This document shows positions 44,149 to 52,531 of a stretch of DNA of 64,000 nucleotides, piece by piece. Every line of letters starts with the position of its first letter. Position 1 is the first letter of the stretch. The stretch lies in NCBI RefSeq assembly GCF_036227605.1, contig NZ_CP109487.1, positions 372,001 through 436,000 on the forward strand, given 5' to 3'. A model generated the notes under the pieces. That model worked only from the letters and a program-made list of their open reading frames with translations. It was not told the DNA's origin and did not search any database. The DNA is from Streptomyces sp. NBC_01439. Its GTDB lineage: Bacteria; Actinomycetota; Actinomycetes; Streptomycetales; Streptomycetaceae. Position numbers and translations under genes: made by a program.

Positions 44149-44904
44149 ATGGGACGTCAGATACGTGTGCCGGGTCCGGTGCTGGTGGCGCTGTTGCTGG
44201 CCGCCGCCACCGGGTGCTCCGGTCCGATCGCGCCGGACGGCGGGGACCCGAAGGCGTCCGCGCCCGCGGGCTCGCCGTCCAGCGCGGCACCGACGGCCCC
44301 GAAGGCGCCCGACTCGCCCGGCGACGACACCAAACCGGCCGGTGGGGACGTACTGACCGGTATGGTCACCGCCGCCGTGGCACGGACCCAGTTGGCGGCG
44401 CTCGAGGTGGCGCCGGTGGGGACGATGGCGGGCTACAGCCGGGACAAGTTCACGCACTGGGCGCAGCAGGGCAACAAGTGCGACACCCGCGAGGTGGTCC
44501 TCGAGCGCGACGGCACCGGGGTCATCCGGGACGCCGAGTGCAGGGCCGTGTCCGGCAACTGGAAGAGCCTCTACGACGGGGTGGTCGTCACGGACGCGGG
44601 GAAGATGGACATCGACCACGTGGTGCCGCTCGCCGAGGGCTGGCGCTCCGGCGCGGCCGGCTGGGACTCCGCGCGGCGCAAGGCCTTCGCCAACGACCTG
44701 ACCCGTCCTCAGCTGCTGGCCGTGACCGCGGCCTCGAACCGTTCCAAGGGCGACCAGAGCCCCGACCTGTGGCAGCCGCCGGACAAGACGAGCTGGTGCC
44801 AGTACGGGCGGGCCTGGACCACCGTGAAGTCCACGTACGGACTGACCGTCACCGAACCGGAGAAGACGATGCTCACCACGATGCTGGACACCTGTGCCTC
44901 ATGA
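44149..44904 (+). CDS. Exported HNH-family nuclease, putative lipoprotein
   Basis: 251 residues. The N-terminus has a lipobox (LAAATGC) and then a Ser/Pro/Ala linker to about residue 65. The C-terminal domain carries the HNH-type DIDHVVPLAEGW motif and NRSKGDQSPDLWQPP, as in secreted DUF1524/GmrSD-like nucleases of actinobacteria. It probably cleaves DNA outside the cell for nutrient recovery. Its stop overlaps the next gene (ATGA). It is not likely to be part of the MoxR locus, from which it diverges. Confidence 0.87.
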   Translation: MGRQIRVPGPVLVALLLAAATGCSGPIAPDGGDPKASAPAGSPSSAAPTAPKAPDSPGDDTKPAGGDVLTGMVTAAVARTQLAALEVAPVGTMAGYSRDKFTHWAQQGNKCDTREVVLERDGTGVIRDAECRAVSGNWKSLYDGVVVTDAGKMDIDHVVPLAEGWRSGAAGWDSARRKAFANDLTRPQLLAVTAASNRSKGDQSPDLWQPPDKTSWCQYGRAWTTVKSTYGLTVTEPEKTMLTTMLDTCAS

Positions 44905-45170
44905 CGCAGCCGCACCGTTGGCAGGACGACGTGCTCGCCGGGCCGGGCGGCGCCATGACCGATGAGGTCGGCGTGATCACCGGCCCGCTGACGCTGCGCA
45001 GCACCGAGGCGTCCGGGGGCCTGGTCCGGTTCGAGGTCCAGTACGAGGACGCCGACGAGTGGTACACGCTCACCGGGAGCCCCCGGGCCCACCGGGGCGA
45101 CCCGGCCGCCCTGCACGCCGCCGCCCTGGCGGCGATCCGCGCGGGCGACGGGGCCGTGGCGCCGGGCTGA
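44901..45170 (+). CDS. Small conserved hypothetical protein
   Basis: 89 residues, coupled to the HNH gene by an ATGA overlap. It is a compact, acidic, likely beta-rich protein with segments VRFEVQYEDADEWYTLTGSP. It has no signal peptide. The coupling could hint at an immunity or accessory role for the exported nuclease, but that is inference. I recognise no family. Confidence 0.65.
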   Translation: MTQPHRWQDDVLAGPGGAMTDEVGVITGPLTLRSTEASGGLVRFEVQYEDADEWYTLTGSPRAHRGDPAALHAAALAAIRAGDGAVAPG

Positions 45171-45272
45171 GACGCCTGCGCGGGAGACGACTCGGGGGAC
45201 GGCTCGGGGGCCTCGGCGTCGGCCGATCGGGTGATGCGGCCGCCCGGATCGGGGGCGCGGACCAGGGGTGTG

Positions 45273-45288
45273 GATCCGGGCCCGGATC
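45273..45288. terminator. Palindrome at a convergent gene end
   Basis: GATCCGGGCCCGGATC is a perfect 16-base palindrome just past the GNAT stop in its own direction and between two convergent genes. It has no loop, so termination is uncertain. Confidence 0.3.
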
Positions 45289-45820
45289 AGGCCTCGTACT
45301 CGGTGAGGTCGATGCCGTGGACCCGCACGGAAGTCCCGTACCGGGGGTCGGTGGTGTCGCGTTCCACGGCCATGCCCAGTTTGCGGATCACGTTCTCGGA
45401 ATCGGTGTTGCTCATCCGGTTGATCGCGACGACCCGGTCCAGGCCGCGGTCCTGGAGCGCGAACTCCAAGGTGGCGTGGGCGGCCTCGGAAGCGTAGCCC
45501 TGGCCCCAGTACTGGCGGCCGAGCCGCCAGCTGATCTGGACGTCCGCGCGGGCGTCCGGCAGGTTCTCGAGGACCGAGAGGCCGACGGCGCCGATGAGCT
45601 CGCCGGAGGCGAGGAGCTCGACGGCGAAGAGCCCGAAGCCCTCGTCGTCCCACTCCTCCTCCCAGCGCTCGATCTCCTCGGCCGTCTCGTCCAGGCCGAG
45701 GGTGTCGCCCTCGCCGATCCAGCGCATCACCTCCGGGTCGGCGTTGATCTCCGAAAGGGGGACGAGGTCGTCGTCGGTCCAGCGGCGGAGGAGGAGTCGG
45801 GGGGTACGGATCTCGGTCAT
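45287..45820 (-). CDS. GNAT-family N-acetyltransferase (RimJ/RimL type)
   Basis: 177 residues from ATG 45820, with AGGA seven bases upstream. RTPRLLLRRWTDDDL at the start, the RQYWGQGYASEAA acetyl-CoA pyrophosphate motif and NVIRKLGM are typical of the ribosomal-protein acetyltransferase-like branch. Substrate unknown. Confidence 0.9.
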   Translation of the reverse strand: MTEIRTPRLLLRRWTDDDLVPLSEINADPEVMRWIGEGDTLGLDETAEEIERWEEEWDDEGFGLFAVELLASGELIGAVGLSVLENLPDARADVQISWRLGRQYWGQGYASEAAHATLEFALQDRGLDRVVAINRMSNTDSENVIRKLGMAVERDTTDPRYGTSVRVHGIDLTEYEA

Positions 45821-45968
45821 GCCCACATCCTGCCGAATCTCCGCCGACCAGCGGTAATCGGCCGTTGCGCCAGTGTTGCGGGTTCGTGGACATCGGCGCG
45901 GGACAGTTCCCGCGGTCCGCCCCGGGCCCTACCGTCCGTGGGAACCGTGACCAAGGAGTGCTCCTGCC

Positions 45969-47258
45969 ATGCCCTTCGATCTGTCGGACGAGAGCCGGTA
46001 CGACCGCACGCGCCTGCGGCAGTGGGCGCACGGCCGTGCCCGCTCCGCCGGAGTGGACCGCCGTGATCTGCTGAAGCTGTTCGCGGCGGGGGCCGCCGCC
46101 GGATCGCTGGGCGTGGCCGCGGGCGGCACCGCGGCCTCGGCCGCGCCGCGAGGGACAGCCGCACCCGTCGCGGACCCGGTGCCGCGCACCGTCAAGCCGC
46201 TGCCGCCCGAGCTGTTCACCCTCCGCGGTACGAACGCGGAGACGAACTTCGCGGCGCTGCGCGGCACGGGAGAGCTCACCCCGATCGACCGGTTCTTCGT
46301 GCGCAACCACACCTCCACCCCGCGGATCGATGCCGACGGGTGGCGGCTGTCGGTGTGGGGCGAAGGGCTGGCGGGCGGCCCGCTGGAGTTGTCGTACGAA
46401 CGGCTGCGCGCCCTGCGGCCGGTGGAGCGGACGCTGTTCATCGAGTGCGCGGGCAACGGCCGCAGCTTCTACACCACGCAGCAGGGCCAGCCGGTCACCG
46501 GCACCGCCTGGACCTTGGGCGCGATCGGCGTCGCACGCTGGCGCGGCGCGCGGCTGTCGGACGTACTGCGCCTGGCGGGCGTGACCCGGGGCGCCGTGGA
46601 CGTCCTGCCGCGCGGGCTGGACGAGGAGGTGGTGGCGAACGGGGTCAACCTGGGCCGGGTGCGGCGCCCGCTGCCGGTCTCGAAGGCGTTGGACGACGTC
46701 CTGCTGGCCTACGAGATGAACGGGCAGCCGCTGCCGCCCGACCACGGCGGGCCGGTCCGCCTCGTGGTTCCGGACTGGGTCGGGATCTCGTCGATCAAGT
46801 GGGTCGGGGACATCGAGGTGAGCGGGGAGCCCCTGTATTCGCCCTGGAACACCGACCTGTACCGACTGTTCGGGCCCGAGCACCCGGCGCAGGGCAGTGT
46901 CCCGCTGACCCGGCAGACCCTCAAGAGCGCGTTCGAGCTGGAGCTGGGGGCCACCGTTCCCGTGCACCGGACCCGGCTGCTGACCGGCCGTTCCTGGTCG
47001 GCGGCGGCACCGGTCACCCGGATCGACGTCAGCACGGACGGCGGCGTCCGGTGGCGGCGGGCCCGGCTGCACGACACCCCGCACAGGGGCGGCTGGGTGC
47101 GCTGGTCGGTGCCGTGGACCCCGCGGACGACGGGTGCGACCTCGCTGCTGGCGCGGGCGACCGACGCGACGGGGCGGACACAGCCCGATCGGTCGGTCCA
47201 CAACACGCAGGGCTACCTCTTCGACGCGGTGGTCCGCCACCCGGTGACGGTGGTCTGA
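45969..47258 (+). CDS. TAT-exported sulfite-oxidase-like molybdopterin enzyme
   Basis: 429 residues after an AAGGAG site. The N-terminus has a twin-arginine signal (DRRDLLKLFAAGAAAG, Arg31-Arg32). The molybdenum-ligating Cys160 lies in LFIECAGNGRS, and the C-terminal dimerisation domain (TRIDVSTDGGVRW) follows. It should oxidise sulfite or a related substrate outside the membrane. No heme domain or cytochrome partner is adjacent. It ends before a convergent hydrolase. Confidence 0.93.
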   Translation: MPFDLSDESRYDRTRLRQWAHGRARSAGVDRRDLLKLFAAGAAAGSLGVAAGGTAASAAPRGTAAPVADPVPRTVKPLPPELFTLRGTNAETNFAALRGTGELTPIDRFFVRNHTSTPRIDADGWRLSVWGEGLAGGPLELSYERLRALRPVERTLFIECAGNGRSFYTTQQGQPVTGTAWTLGAIGVARWRGARLSDVLRLAGVTRGAVDVLPRGLDEEVVANGVNLGRVRRPLPVSKALDDVLLAYEMNGQPLPPDHGGPVRLVVPDWVGISSIKWVGDIEVSGEPLYSPWNTDLYRLFGPEHPAQGSVPLTRQTLKSAFELELGATVPVHRTRLLTGRSWSAAAPVTRIDVSTDGGVRWRRARLHDTPHRGGWVRWSVPWTPRTTGATSLLARATDATGRTQPDRSVHNTQGYLFDAVVRHPVTVV

Positions 47259-47313
47259 CCCTGCCCCCGGAATCCCGGGCATGCGCCCCCGCACCCCGCA
47301 CTCCGGGTCAGGG
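47259..47313. terminator. Possible bidirectional terminator
   Basis: CCCTGCCCCCGGA (47259-47271) can pair imperfectly with TCCGGGTCAGGG (47302-47313) between the convergent sulfite-oxidase-like and hydrolase genes. One mismatch and a long loop make it uncertain. Confidence 0.3.
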
Positions 47314-48486
47314 GGTGTGGAAGGCGACCTCCGGGGCGTCCGGCGACGGGCCGTCGAGCACGGGCTGCGGGCGGCCCCCCAGGTGCTGGTCGAAGAAGGC
47401 GCCGACGTAGCGCCGGGTCAGTTCGACGGAGCGGCCACCGGGCAGCGGGGCCTCCTCGTCGGGCAGGCCCAGCTGTTCGCCGATCGCCGGGAAGTCGGTG
47501 AAGGTGAAGTGGCCGGAGCCCGCGAAGGTGATCCAGCGCTTCCAGCCGTCGAGCAGCGGCCAGTCGCGGTCCCAGCTCTCGTTGCCACCGGGGCCGCGCT
47601 GCTGCGCGCCGAGCAGCATGAAGGGGCGCCCGCCGAGTCCGGCCACGGGGACCGGCGTGGAGAAGCCGCCGTCCATGTTGATCCCGGCCCGGATCCTGCC
47701 GTCGGCCGCCATCGCGGCGGCGGTCGAGGACCCGCCGATGGAGTGGCCGGCCATCGCGATGCGGCTCTTGTCGATGAGACCGGCGTGGCGCCAGGCGGGG
47801 TCCCGTGCCGTGAGGCGGTCCAGGAGGTAGGACACGTCACGGGCGCGGGTCTCACCGACGGTCCGGTAGCCCGCCTCGTCCTTGACCTTCTCGCAGGCCA
47901 GGCACGTGAGCACGCGCCCGCCGGGGAAGGCGGTCCCCACGCTCTCGTACGCGTGGTCCACGGAAGCGACGACGTAGCCGCGGGAGGCCAGGTCCTCGGC
48001 GAGCGCGGTGAGGGTGGCCCGGTGGACGGTGAAGCCCGGGGACAGGACGATCAGCGGGTACCGGCCGGCGACGGGACGGGCGCCCGTCCGGCCGTGGCTC
48101 CGGGTGCCGGTCAGGGTCTCGACCGGGATCACCCGGTCCAGCCCGCGGTCGACCAGCAGCAGCCGGGCCTCCTCGGGGGTGAGGTAGCGGGTGGCCCGGC
48201 CGCTGTCGTGGCGAGCCGGGTAGCGCATGGTGATCATCAGCTCGCGCGGCCCGGATCCCGCCCAAGGGTCGGTGCGGCTGCGGTCCACCAGGTGCAGGTC
48301 CTCCCGGCCGACCGCGAAGCGGCCGGTGGGGCGCGGGAGTTCCACCGTCGTGCGGCGGTCATCGGTCACCACCGCCCCGGTGGCCACGGAGGGGTCCGCG
48401 GCGACCGAGGTGCCGGCGGTGGCGAGCGGGAGGGGCAGGAGGATCGCGGCCAGGGTCAGGGCGGCGGCGGTTCTGCGGTTCTTCAT
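47308..48486 (-). CDS. Secreted alpha/beta hydrolase, PAF-acetylhydrolase-like
   Basis: 392 residues from ATG 48486, giving a signal peptide (MKNRRTAAALTLAAILLPL). The nucleophile motif is AGHSIGGSS; PLIVLSPGFTVHRATL and the late GSGHFTFTD histidine complete the fold. This matches the secreted platelet-activating-factor acetylhydrolase/polyester hydrolase group, acting on short ester chains. A Cys pair (LTCLACEK) is present, maybe a disulfide. Confidence 0.88.
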   Translation of the reverse strand: MKNRRTAAALTLAAILLPLPLATAGTSVAADPSVATGAVVTDDRRTTVELPRPTGRFAVGREDLHLVDRSRTDPWAGSGPRELMITMRYPARHDSGRATRYLTPEEARLLLVDRGLDRVIPVETLTGTRSHGRTGARPVAGRYPLIVLSPGFTVHRATLTALAEDLASRGYVVASVDHAYESVGTAFPGGRVLTCLACEKVKDEAGYRTVGETRARDVSYLLDRLTARDPAWRHAGLIDKSRIAMAGHSIGGSSTAAAMAADGRIRAGINMDGGFSTPVPVAGLGGRPFMLLGAQQRGPGGNESWDRDWPLLDGWKRWITFAGSGHFTFTDFPAIGEQLGLPDEEAPLPGGRSVELTRRYVGAFFDQHLGGRPQPVLDGPSPDAPEVAFHTP

Positions 48487-48576
48487 GAACGTCACGCTAT
48501 GCGCGCGGTTCTGGTGGATCGTCAGTCTCCGAGGCGGATCGACCGTCAACCCCCGGAGGGAGTCGGCGGCGCCGGG

Positions 48577-49554
48577 TCACTCCTGAGGCGTAGCCACACT
48601 GATGGCGTCGAGCTGGCCCCGCAGGTAGGCGTGCGAGTCGACGGGTTCGTGCACGATCCGGCCGACCGGGGCGGGCAGCGACTCCACCCGGGTGTGCGGG
48701 TCGCACTCGTAGAAGTAGACGAGGGAGATCAGCTCCTCGGTCGGGGTGTGGGCGGGCGGGGGCAGTACGCGGTGGCGGCCCGCGCGCCAGCGGTCACCGG
48801 TCCAGCGGGCCATCAGGTCGCCGATGTTGACGGTGAGCGCCGCGGGGTCGTAGGGCGCGTCCTGCCAGCCGTCCGCCTCGGTGTGGATCTGGAGCCCGCC
48901 CGCGCCCAGCTGCCGGTCGAGGACGGTGACGGTGCCGAAGTCCGTGTGGGCCCCGATGCGGAACTGGCCGGGCAGGGGCGGGCCGACGATCTCAGTGCCC
49001 GGGTACCAGTTGAGGTTGAACCCCCAGGTGGGGTGTGAGGTGTGGCGGGTGAAGTGGTCATCGGCCAGGCCCAGCGCGACGGCGAGCAGTTCCAACAGTT
49101 CGTCGGAGAGGGACCGCATCAGCCGGAGGTACTCCGTCACCAGCGGCCGGAGCTCCGGCAGTTCGGCGGGCCACACGTTGGGGGCGAACCATTCGGCGTC
49201 CACGGAGGGGATCCCGGTGGGGTCCTCGGCCGCGAAGGACCAGGACTCCTTGAGGTCGGGCGGCGAGGCCGCTCCTTCCGCGTAGCTGTTGGCCTCCGCC
49301 CCGGGGCCGAGCCAGCCGCGGCCCCCGACCGGGACGGCGTACGGGGCCTTCGCGCTCGCGGGCAGTCGGAAGAACCGGCCGGCCGCCTCCCGGATCCGTG
49401 CGGGGAGCGCCGGGTCGATGCCGTGCCCGGCCACCAGGAGGAAGCCCGCTTCGCGCAGGGCCTCGTCGACCCGGTCGGCCGTACGGGCGCGGGCCGCGGG
49501 TCCGCCGGACCGCCACGGCCCGAGGTCGATCACGGGAATTTGGGCTGCGGCCAT
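48577..49554 (-). CDS. Isopenicillin-N-synthase-family non-heme iron oxygenase
   Basis: 325 residues. N-terminal PVIDLGPW and FLLVAGHGI, then iron ligands His203 and Asp205 (GAHTDFG) and His261 (GRHRVLPPP). The Arg of the usual RxS substrate/2-oxoglutarate motif is replaced by Leu275 (LISLVYF). Family members oxidise amino acids, gibberellin-like or antibiotic substrates. No beta-lactam genes adjoin. A GGAAGG ribosome site precedes the ATG. Confidence 0.88.
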   Translation of the reverse strand: MAAAQIPVIDLGPWRSGGPAARARTADRVDEALREAGFLLVAGHGIDPALPARIREAAGRFFRLPASAKAPYAVPVGGRGWLGPGAEANSYAEGAASPPDLKESWSFAAEDPTGIPSVDAEWFAPNVWPAELPELRPLVTEYLRLMRSLSDELLELLAVALGLADDHFTRHTSHPTWGFNLNWYPGTEIVGPPLPGQFRIGAHTDFGTVTVLDRQLGAGGLQIHTEADGWQDAPYDPAALTVNIGDLMARWTGDRWRAGRHRVLPPPAHTPTEELISLVYFYECDPHTRVESLPAPVGRIVHEPVDSHAYLRGQLDAISVATPQE

Positions 49555-49748
49555 GGGAGACCTGCCTTCCGGGGGCTGCGGGCGCGTCCGGAACCGAGGC
49601 TATCGCCGCGCGCCACCGGAGGGGATCGCCACGGAGCGTGATTCTCGGACACTTTCCGTGTGCATTCGCCGCCATGGATCGCGAAGATCGCCACGATAAG
49701 CACCAGAATGGGAAGGGCAGCGGTGGCTCACCAGGGACGGAGCGAACG

Positions 49749-50546
49749 GTGGAGATTTCGACGAAGGAGGTCTTCGGGGCCCCGTGCTGGGTGAGCCTGA
49801 TGACGCGCGACCTCGGCACGGCCCAGCACTTCTACGGTGCGGTCGTGGGCTGGAGGTTCCGCCCGACCCGTCTCGGCGAGGCGTTCTCGGTGGCCTTCCA
49901 GGGCCGGGTGCCGGTCGCGGGCATCGGGGCGCTGGCCGCGGACCTGGGCGTGGCGGCGGCCTGGACCCCTTACTTCGCCGTCGACGACGCCGATGTGGCG
50001 GTGGACCGGATCCGGGAGCGGACGGGCACGATCGCGGTCGGCCCGGTCTCCTTCGAGTCCGGCGGGCGCGCCGCGCTCGTCGCCGACCCGGACGGCGCCG
50101 TCTTCGGGATCTGGGAGGGCAATGTGGAGGCGGACTGGCGGGTGGGCCGGGGTCCGTCACCCGCCTGGCTGGAACTGCGCACCAGGAACGCGCTGGACGC
50201 GGCGATGTTCTACGGCGCGGTGCTGGAGTGGGCCACCGGCCGCGGCGGCTGCTGTGAGGTCTCGTACGAGGAGGACCAGGTCGTGCTGCGCCAGGACGGC
50301 GAACCCGTCGCCCGGCTGAACAGCGGCCCGGTGGAGATCGCCTCGTACTCCCCGCACACCCGGCCGCGCTGGCACGTCCACTTCCGGGTGCCGAAGCTCC
50401 GTCCGGCGGTGGAGGCCGCCGTCTCGCTGGGCGGACGGGCCGTCTCGGACACCACCTCGAACGCCACGGAGCGGTGGGTGACGCTCCGCGACCCGGACGG
50501 GGCCCTGTTCACCCTCACCACCGCCCTCGGGTCGGACCGGGACTGA
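49749..50546 (+). CDS. VOC-family protein with two glyoxalase-like domains
   Basis: 265 residues from GTG 49749, which has GGAG seven bases upstream; an in-frame ATG at 49674 would add 25 residues but has no ribosome site. Two VOC domains are in tandem, each with an FYGAVxxW signature (AQHFYGAVVGW near 30, AAMFYGAVLEW near 155). Such pairs bind metals or small hydroxylated antibiotics, or act as dioxygenase-like enzymes. No specific function can be read. Confidence 0.85.
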   Translation: MEISTKEVFGAPCWVSLMTRDLGTAQHFYGAVVGWRFRPTRLGEAFSVAFQGRVPVAGIGALAADLGVAAAWTPYFAVDDADVAVDRIRERTGTIAVGPVSFESGGRAALVADPDGAVFGIWEGNVEADWRVGRGPSPAWLELRTRNALDAAMFYGAVLEWATGRGGCCEVSYEEDQVVLRQDGEPVARLNSGPVEIASYSPHTRPRWHVHFRVPKLRPAVEAAVSLGGRAVSDTTSNATERWVTLRDPDGALFTLTTALGSDRD

Positions 50547-50667
50547 CCGTCGCCGTCCGCCGTCGGCGGGGGGCGACTCACACTCGGTGACCCTTCGAGA
50601 TGCGGGCGCAGGGCAGGCCTGGTTCGCTGAATCCGCCCGCTCTCCCCCACAGATCCAAGGAGCGATC

Positions 50668-50856
50668 ATGAGCGTTTCAGGTGAGTCCCGCGGCCGGTCC
50701 CAGCAGATGCGCGCCAAGGCCAAGGAGCTGAGCGACGCGGCCGAGCGGTCCACCGACCCGGAGGAGCGCCGCCGGCTGAAGGAGAAGGCCCGCCGCCTGC
50801 AGGAGCAGAGCGAGCAGGAGGGCCGCATGGACGACCGGGGCATGGACCCCATGTAG
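50668..50856 (+). CDS. Small DUF6381-like protein
   Basis: 62 residues, preceded by AAGGAG. Highly charged, helical, with RSQQMRAKAKELSDAAERS and RRRLKEKARRLQEQSEQEG, and ending in Asp-Pro-Met. I recall this as the actinobacterial DUF6381 family, of unknown function. A coiled coil is likely. Confidence 0.78.
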   Translation: MSVSGESRGRSQQMRAKAKELSDAAERSTDPEERRRLKEKARRLQEQSEQEGRMDDRGMDPM

Positions 50857-51015
50857 CCCGTAGGCCTCCCCACGTACGCCCGCGCACCCCCACCGGCCGG
50901 TGTCCGCCGCGATCCCCCTCGCTGCGGCCACCGGCCGGTGCCGATACCGGCTTGGGCCCGCGAGGATCAGGGACCTAAGCTGCTGCCCCGGATCGCCTTC
51001 CTCCAGGAGTCACCC

Positions 51016-51357
51016 GTGGCGCGCTCGCTCGACGGCCTCGTCTTCGCCCCCGTGGCCGACCAGTCCCCCGGCCAGGTCGGCCGCCGGACCCGGTTCGAGT
51101 ACCACGAGCAGGACGACCGGGTCTGGGCCGAATACCGGGGCGGTGACGTGGCCATGGGCTACCTCGTCGGCACCCGGTCCGGCCGCACCATCGACTTCCG
51201 GTACGTCCAGCTCCGCCACGACGGCACGACCGCGTCCGGGCATTGCACCTCGCTCCTGACGGAGCTGCCCGACGGGCGCCTGCGCCTGGAGGAGACGTGG
51301 ACGTGGGAGTCCCAGGAGGGCAGCGGCACGAGCGTGGTCGAGCAGCTGCCGCTCTGA
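51016..51357 (+). CDS. Small beta-barrel-like conserved protein
   Basis: 113 residues from GTG 51016 with CAGGAG upstream. Alternating hydrophobic strands and the RWAEYRGG-like, GYLVGTRSGRTIDFRYV and RLRLEETWTWES segments match a widespread small family sometimes labelled N-acetylglutamate synthase in databases, a name with no support I know of. The frame is open from 50938 but the GTG has the ribosome site. Confidence 0.72.
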   Translation: MARSLDGLVFAPVADQSPGQVGRRTRFEYHEQDDRVWAEYRGGDVAMGYLVGTRSGRTIDFRYVQLRHDGTTASGHCTSLLTELPDGRLRLEETWTWESQEGSGTSVVEQLPL

Positions 51358-51672
51358 GCGTCGACCGGGCGAGGGGGAGATGAGCAGCCGCTCCTCGGCC
51401 TCGACCGCCTCCACCGGTCGGCCCGCGGCCTCCGCGCTCCATCCCCGATCCGTTGTAGGACGAGCTGTTCGCCGCCATGGGCTGCGAGCGGGACCGGGCC
51501 CTGATCGACGGAGGCACGCGTCCGGCTGGCCCGCCGTCTCGACGGAGAACTACGCGCGCACCGGACCGGATCCGGGCCCGGTTCGAGCCGCGCTTCCCGC
51601 TCCGCGGACCACGGTGATCGGGACCTGCAGTTGATGCGGGGCGGAGCAGAGGGGGAACACCACATGGCCCCG
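51358..51672. other. Gap without a confident gene
   Basis: Short frames on both strands have weak coding character. A plus-strand fragment near 51460 (DELFAAMGCERDRALIDGG) has good third-position bias and may be a remnant of a lost gene. I see nothing else. Confidence 0.3.
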
Positions 51673-52305
51673 TCAGCCGTGGTGACGAAAGACGAGCAGA
51701 TAGCGCCAGAAGAGGAGCCTGCGGATGTTGCATCCGGGCAGCAGCACCGCGGCTTCCCGGCGGATCTCGACCAGGGGCACGGCCGGCTGCCTCACCGGTG
51801 CCTTCACCCGTTCCCGACCAGTCGCAGCAGAGACGGAACGGAGTTCGTCCCTCACCGCGACAGCCAGCTTGGCGACGGCGTTGACGGGCACAGCTGCCAG
51901 GCTCCAGGCCCAGTCGAGCCGGGTCGTCTCCGGATAGCACCCCAAGATCACGAGCACCCCGCCGGGCGCGAGCGCGTCACGCAATGCGGCGACGGTCTCG
52001 AACGGCATGTGGTGAATGCTGGCGAGGCACGAGATGAAGTCGTAGTGCGCCTTGGGAAGTTCGACTTCGGTCACGTCCGCCTGCCGGAAGCGTGGACTCT
52101 GGTCACCGGCCATCCGGCCGGACAGCGCGCGAGCCTCCGCGACGGCCTCCTAGGACGGATCGACCGCGTCGACCTCCATGCCCAGGCGAGCGAGCCGACG
52201 CGCGAACCGGCCGGTCCCGCACCCCACGTCCAGTGCCGCACCGCAGTTCCGCGGCACCTGGCGCAACAGCAGGCGGTGATAGTGGTCGTTGTGATCGAAA
52301 GGCAT
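51673..52305 (-). pseudogene. SAM methyltransferase gene broken by an in-frame TAG
   Basis: From ATG 52305 the frame reads MPFDHNDHYHRLLLRQ, then motif I LDVGCGTGRFARR and VDAVDPS, and is stopped by TAG at 52150-52152 (codon 52). The same frame continues without a break: EAVAEARALSG, then DFISCLASIHHM, LAPGGVLVILG and FWRYLLVF, a full class I methyltransferase of about 210 residues. So one base change has split it. An internal ATG at 52113 could give a 146-residue product but it would lack motif I. A UAG readthrough product is a less likely alternative. Confidence 0.8.
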
Positions 52306-52446
52306 GGCGCCGACCCTGCCACAGCGGACGCACTCGGCCCCACCTTTCCACCATCAAGGCCCTTGTGGCGAAAGGACCGCTGACGCCACCGCCACCGCCA
52401 CCGGAAGGCCCACGGGACGGCCCCTCAAAATGGTCCGTGCTCCTCC

Positions 52447-52492
52447 TCAGAGGCTCCCCGAGCGACGTGTTCCTTCGAGGAGGAGCCTCTGA
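52447..52492 (-). terminator. Hairpin downstream of the M64 peptidase gene
   Basis: TCAGAGGCTCC (52447-52457) pairs with GGAGCCTCTGA (52482-52492), 24-base loop. It lies 40 bases past the end of the leftward peptidase gene, in the right place for its terminator. Confidence 0.5.
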
Positions 52493-52531
52493 CGACGGAT
52501 CTTGACGGACGCTCACCCCGTGGGAGGGTGA

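Noticed and set aside
52381..52402. A short CCGCCA tandem repeat as a functional site
   Set aside because: Only a few copies in a non-coding gap, expected by chance in GC-rich DNA.
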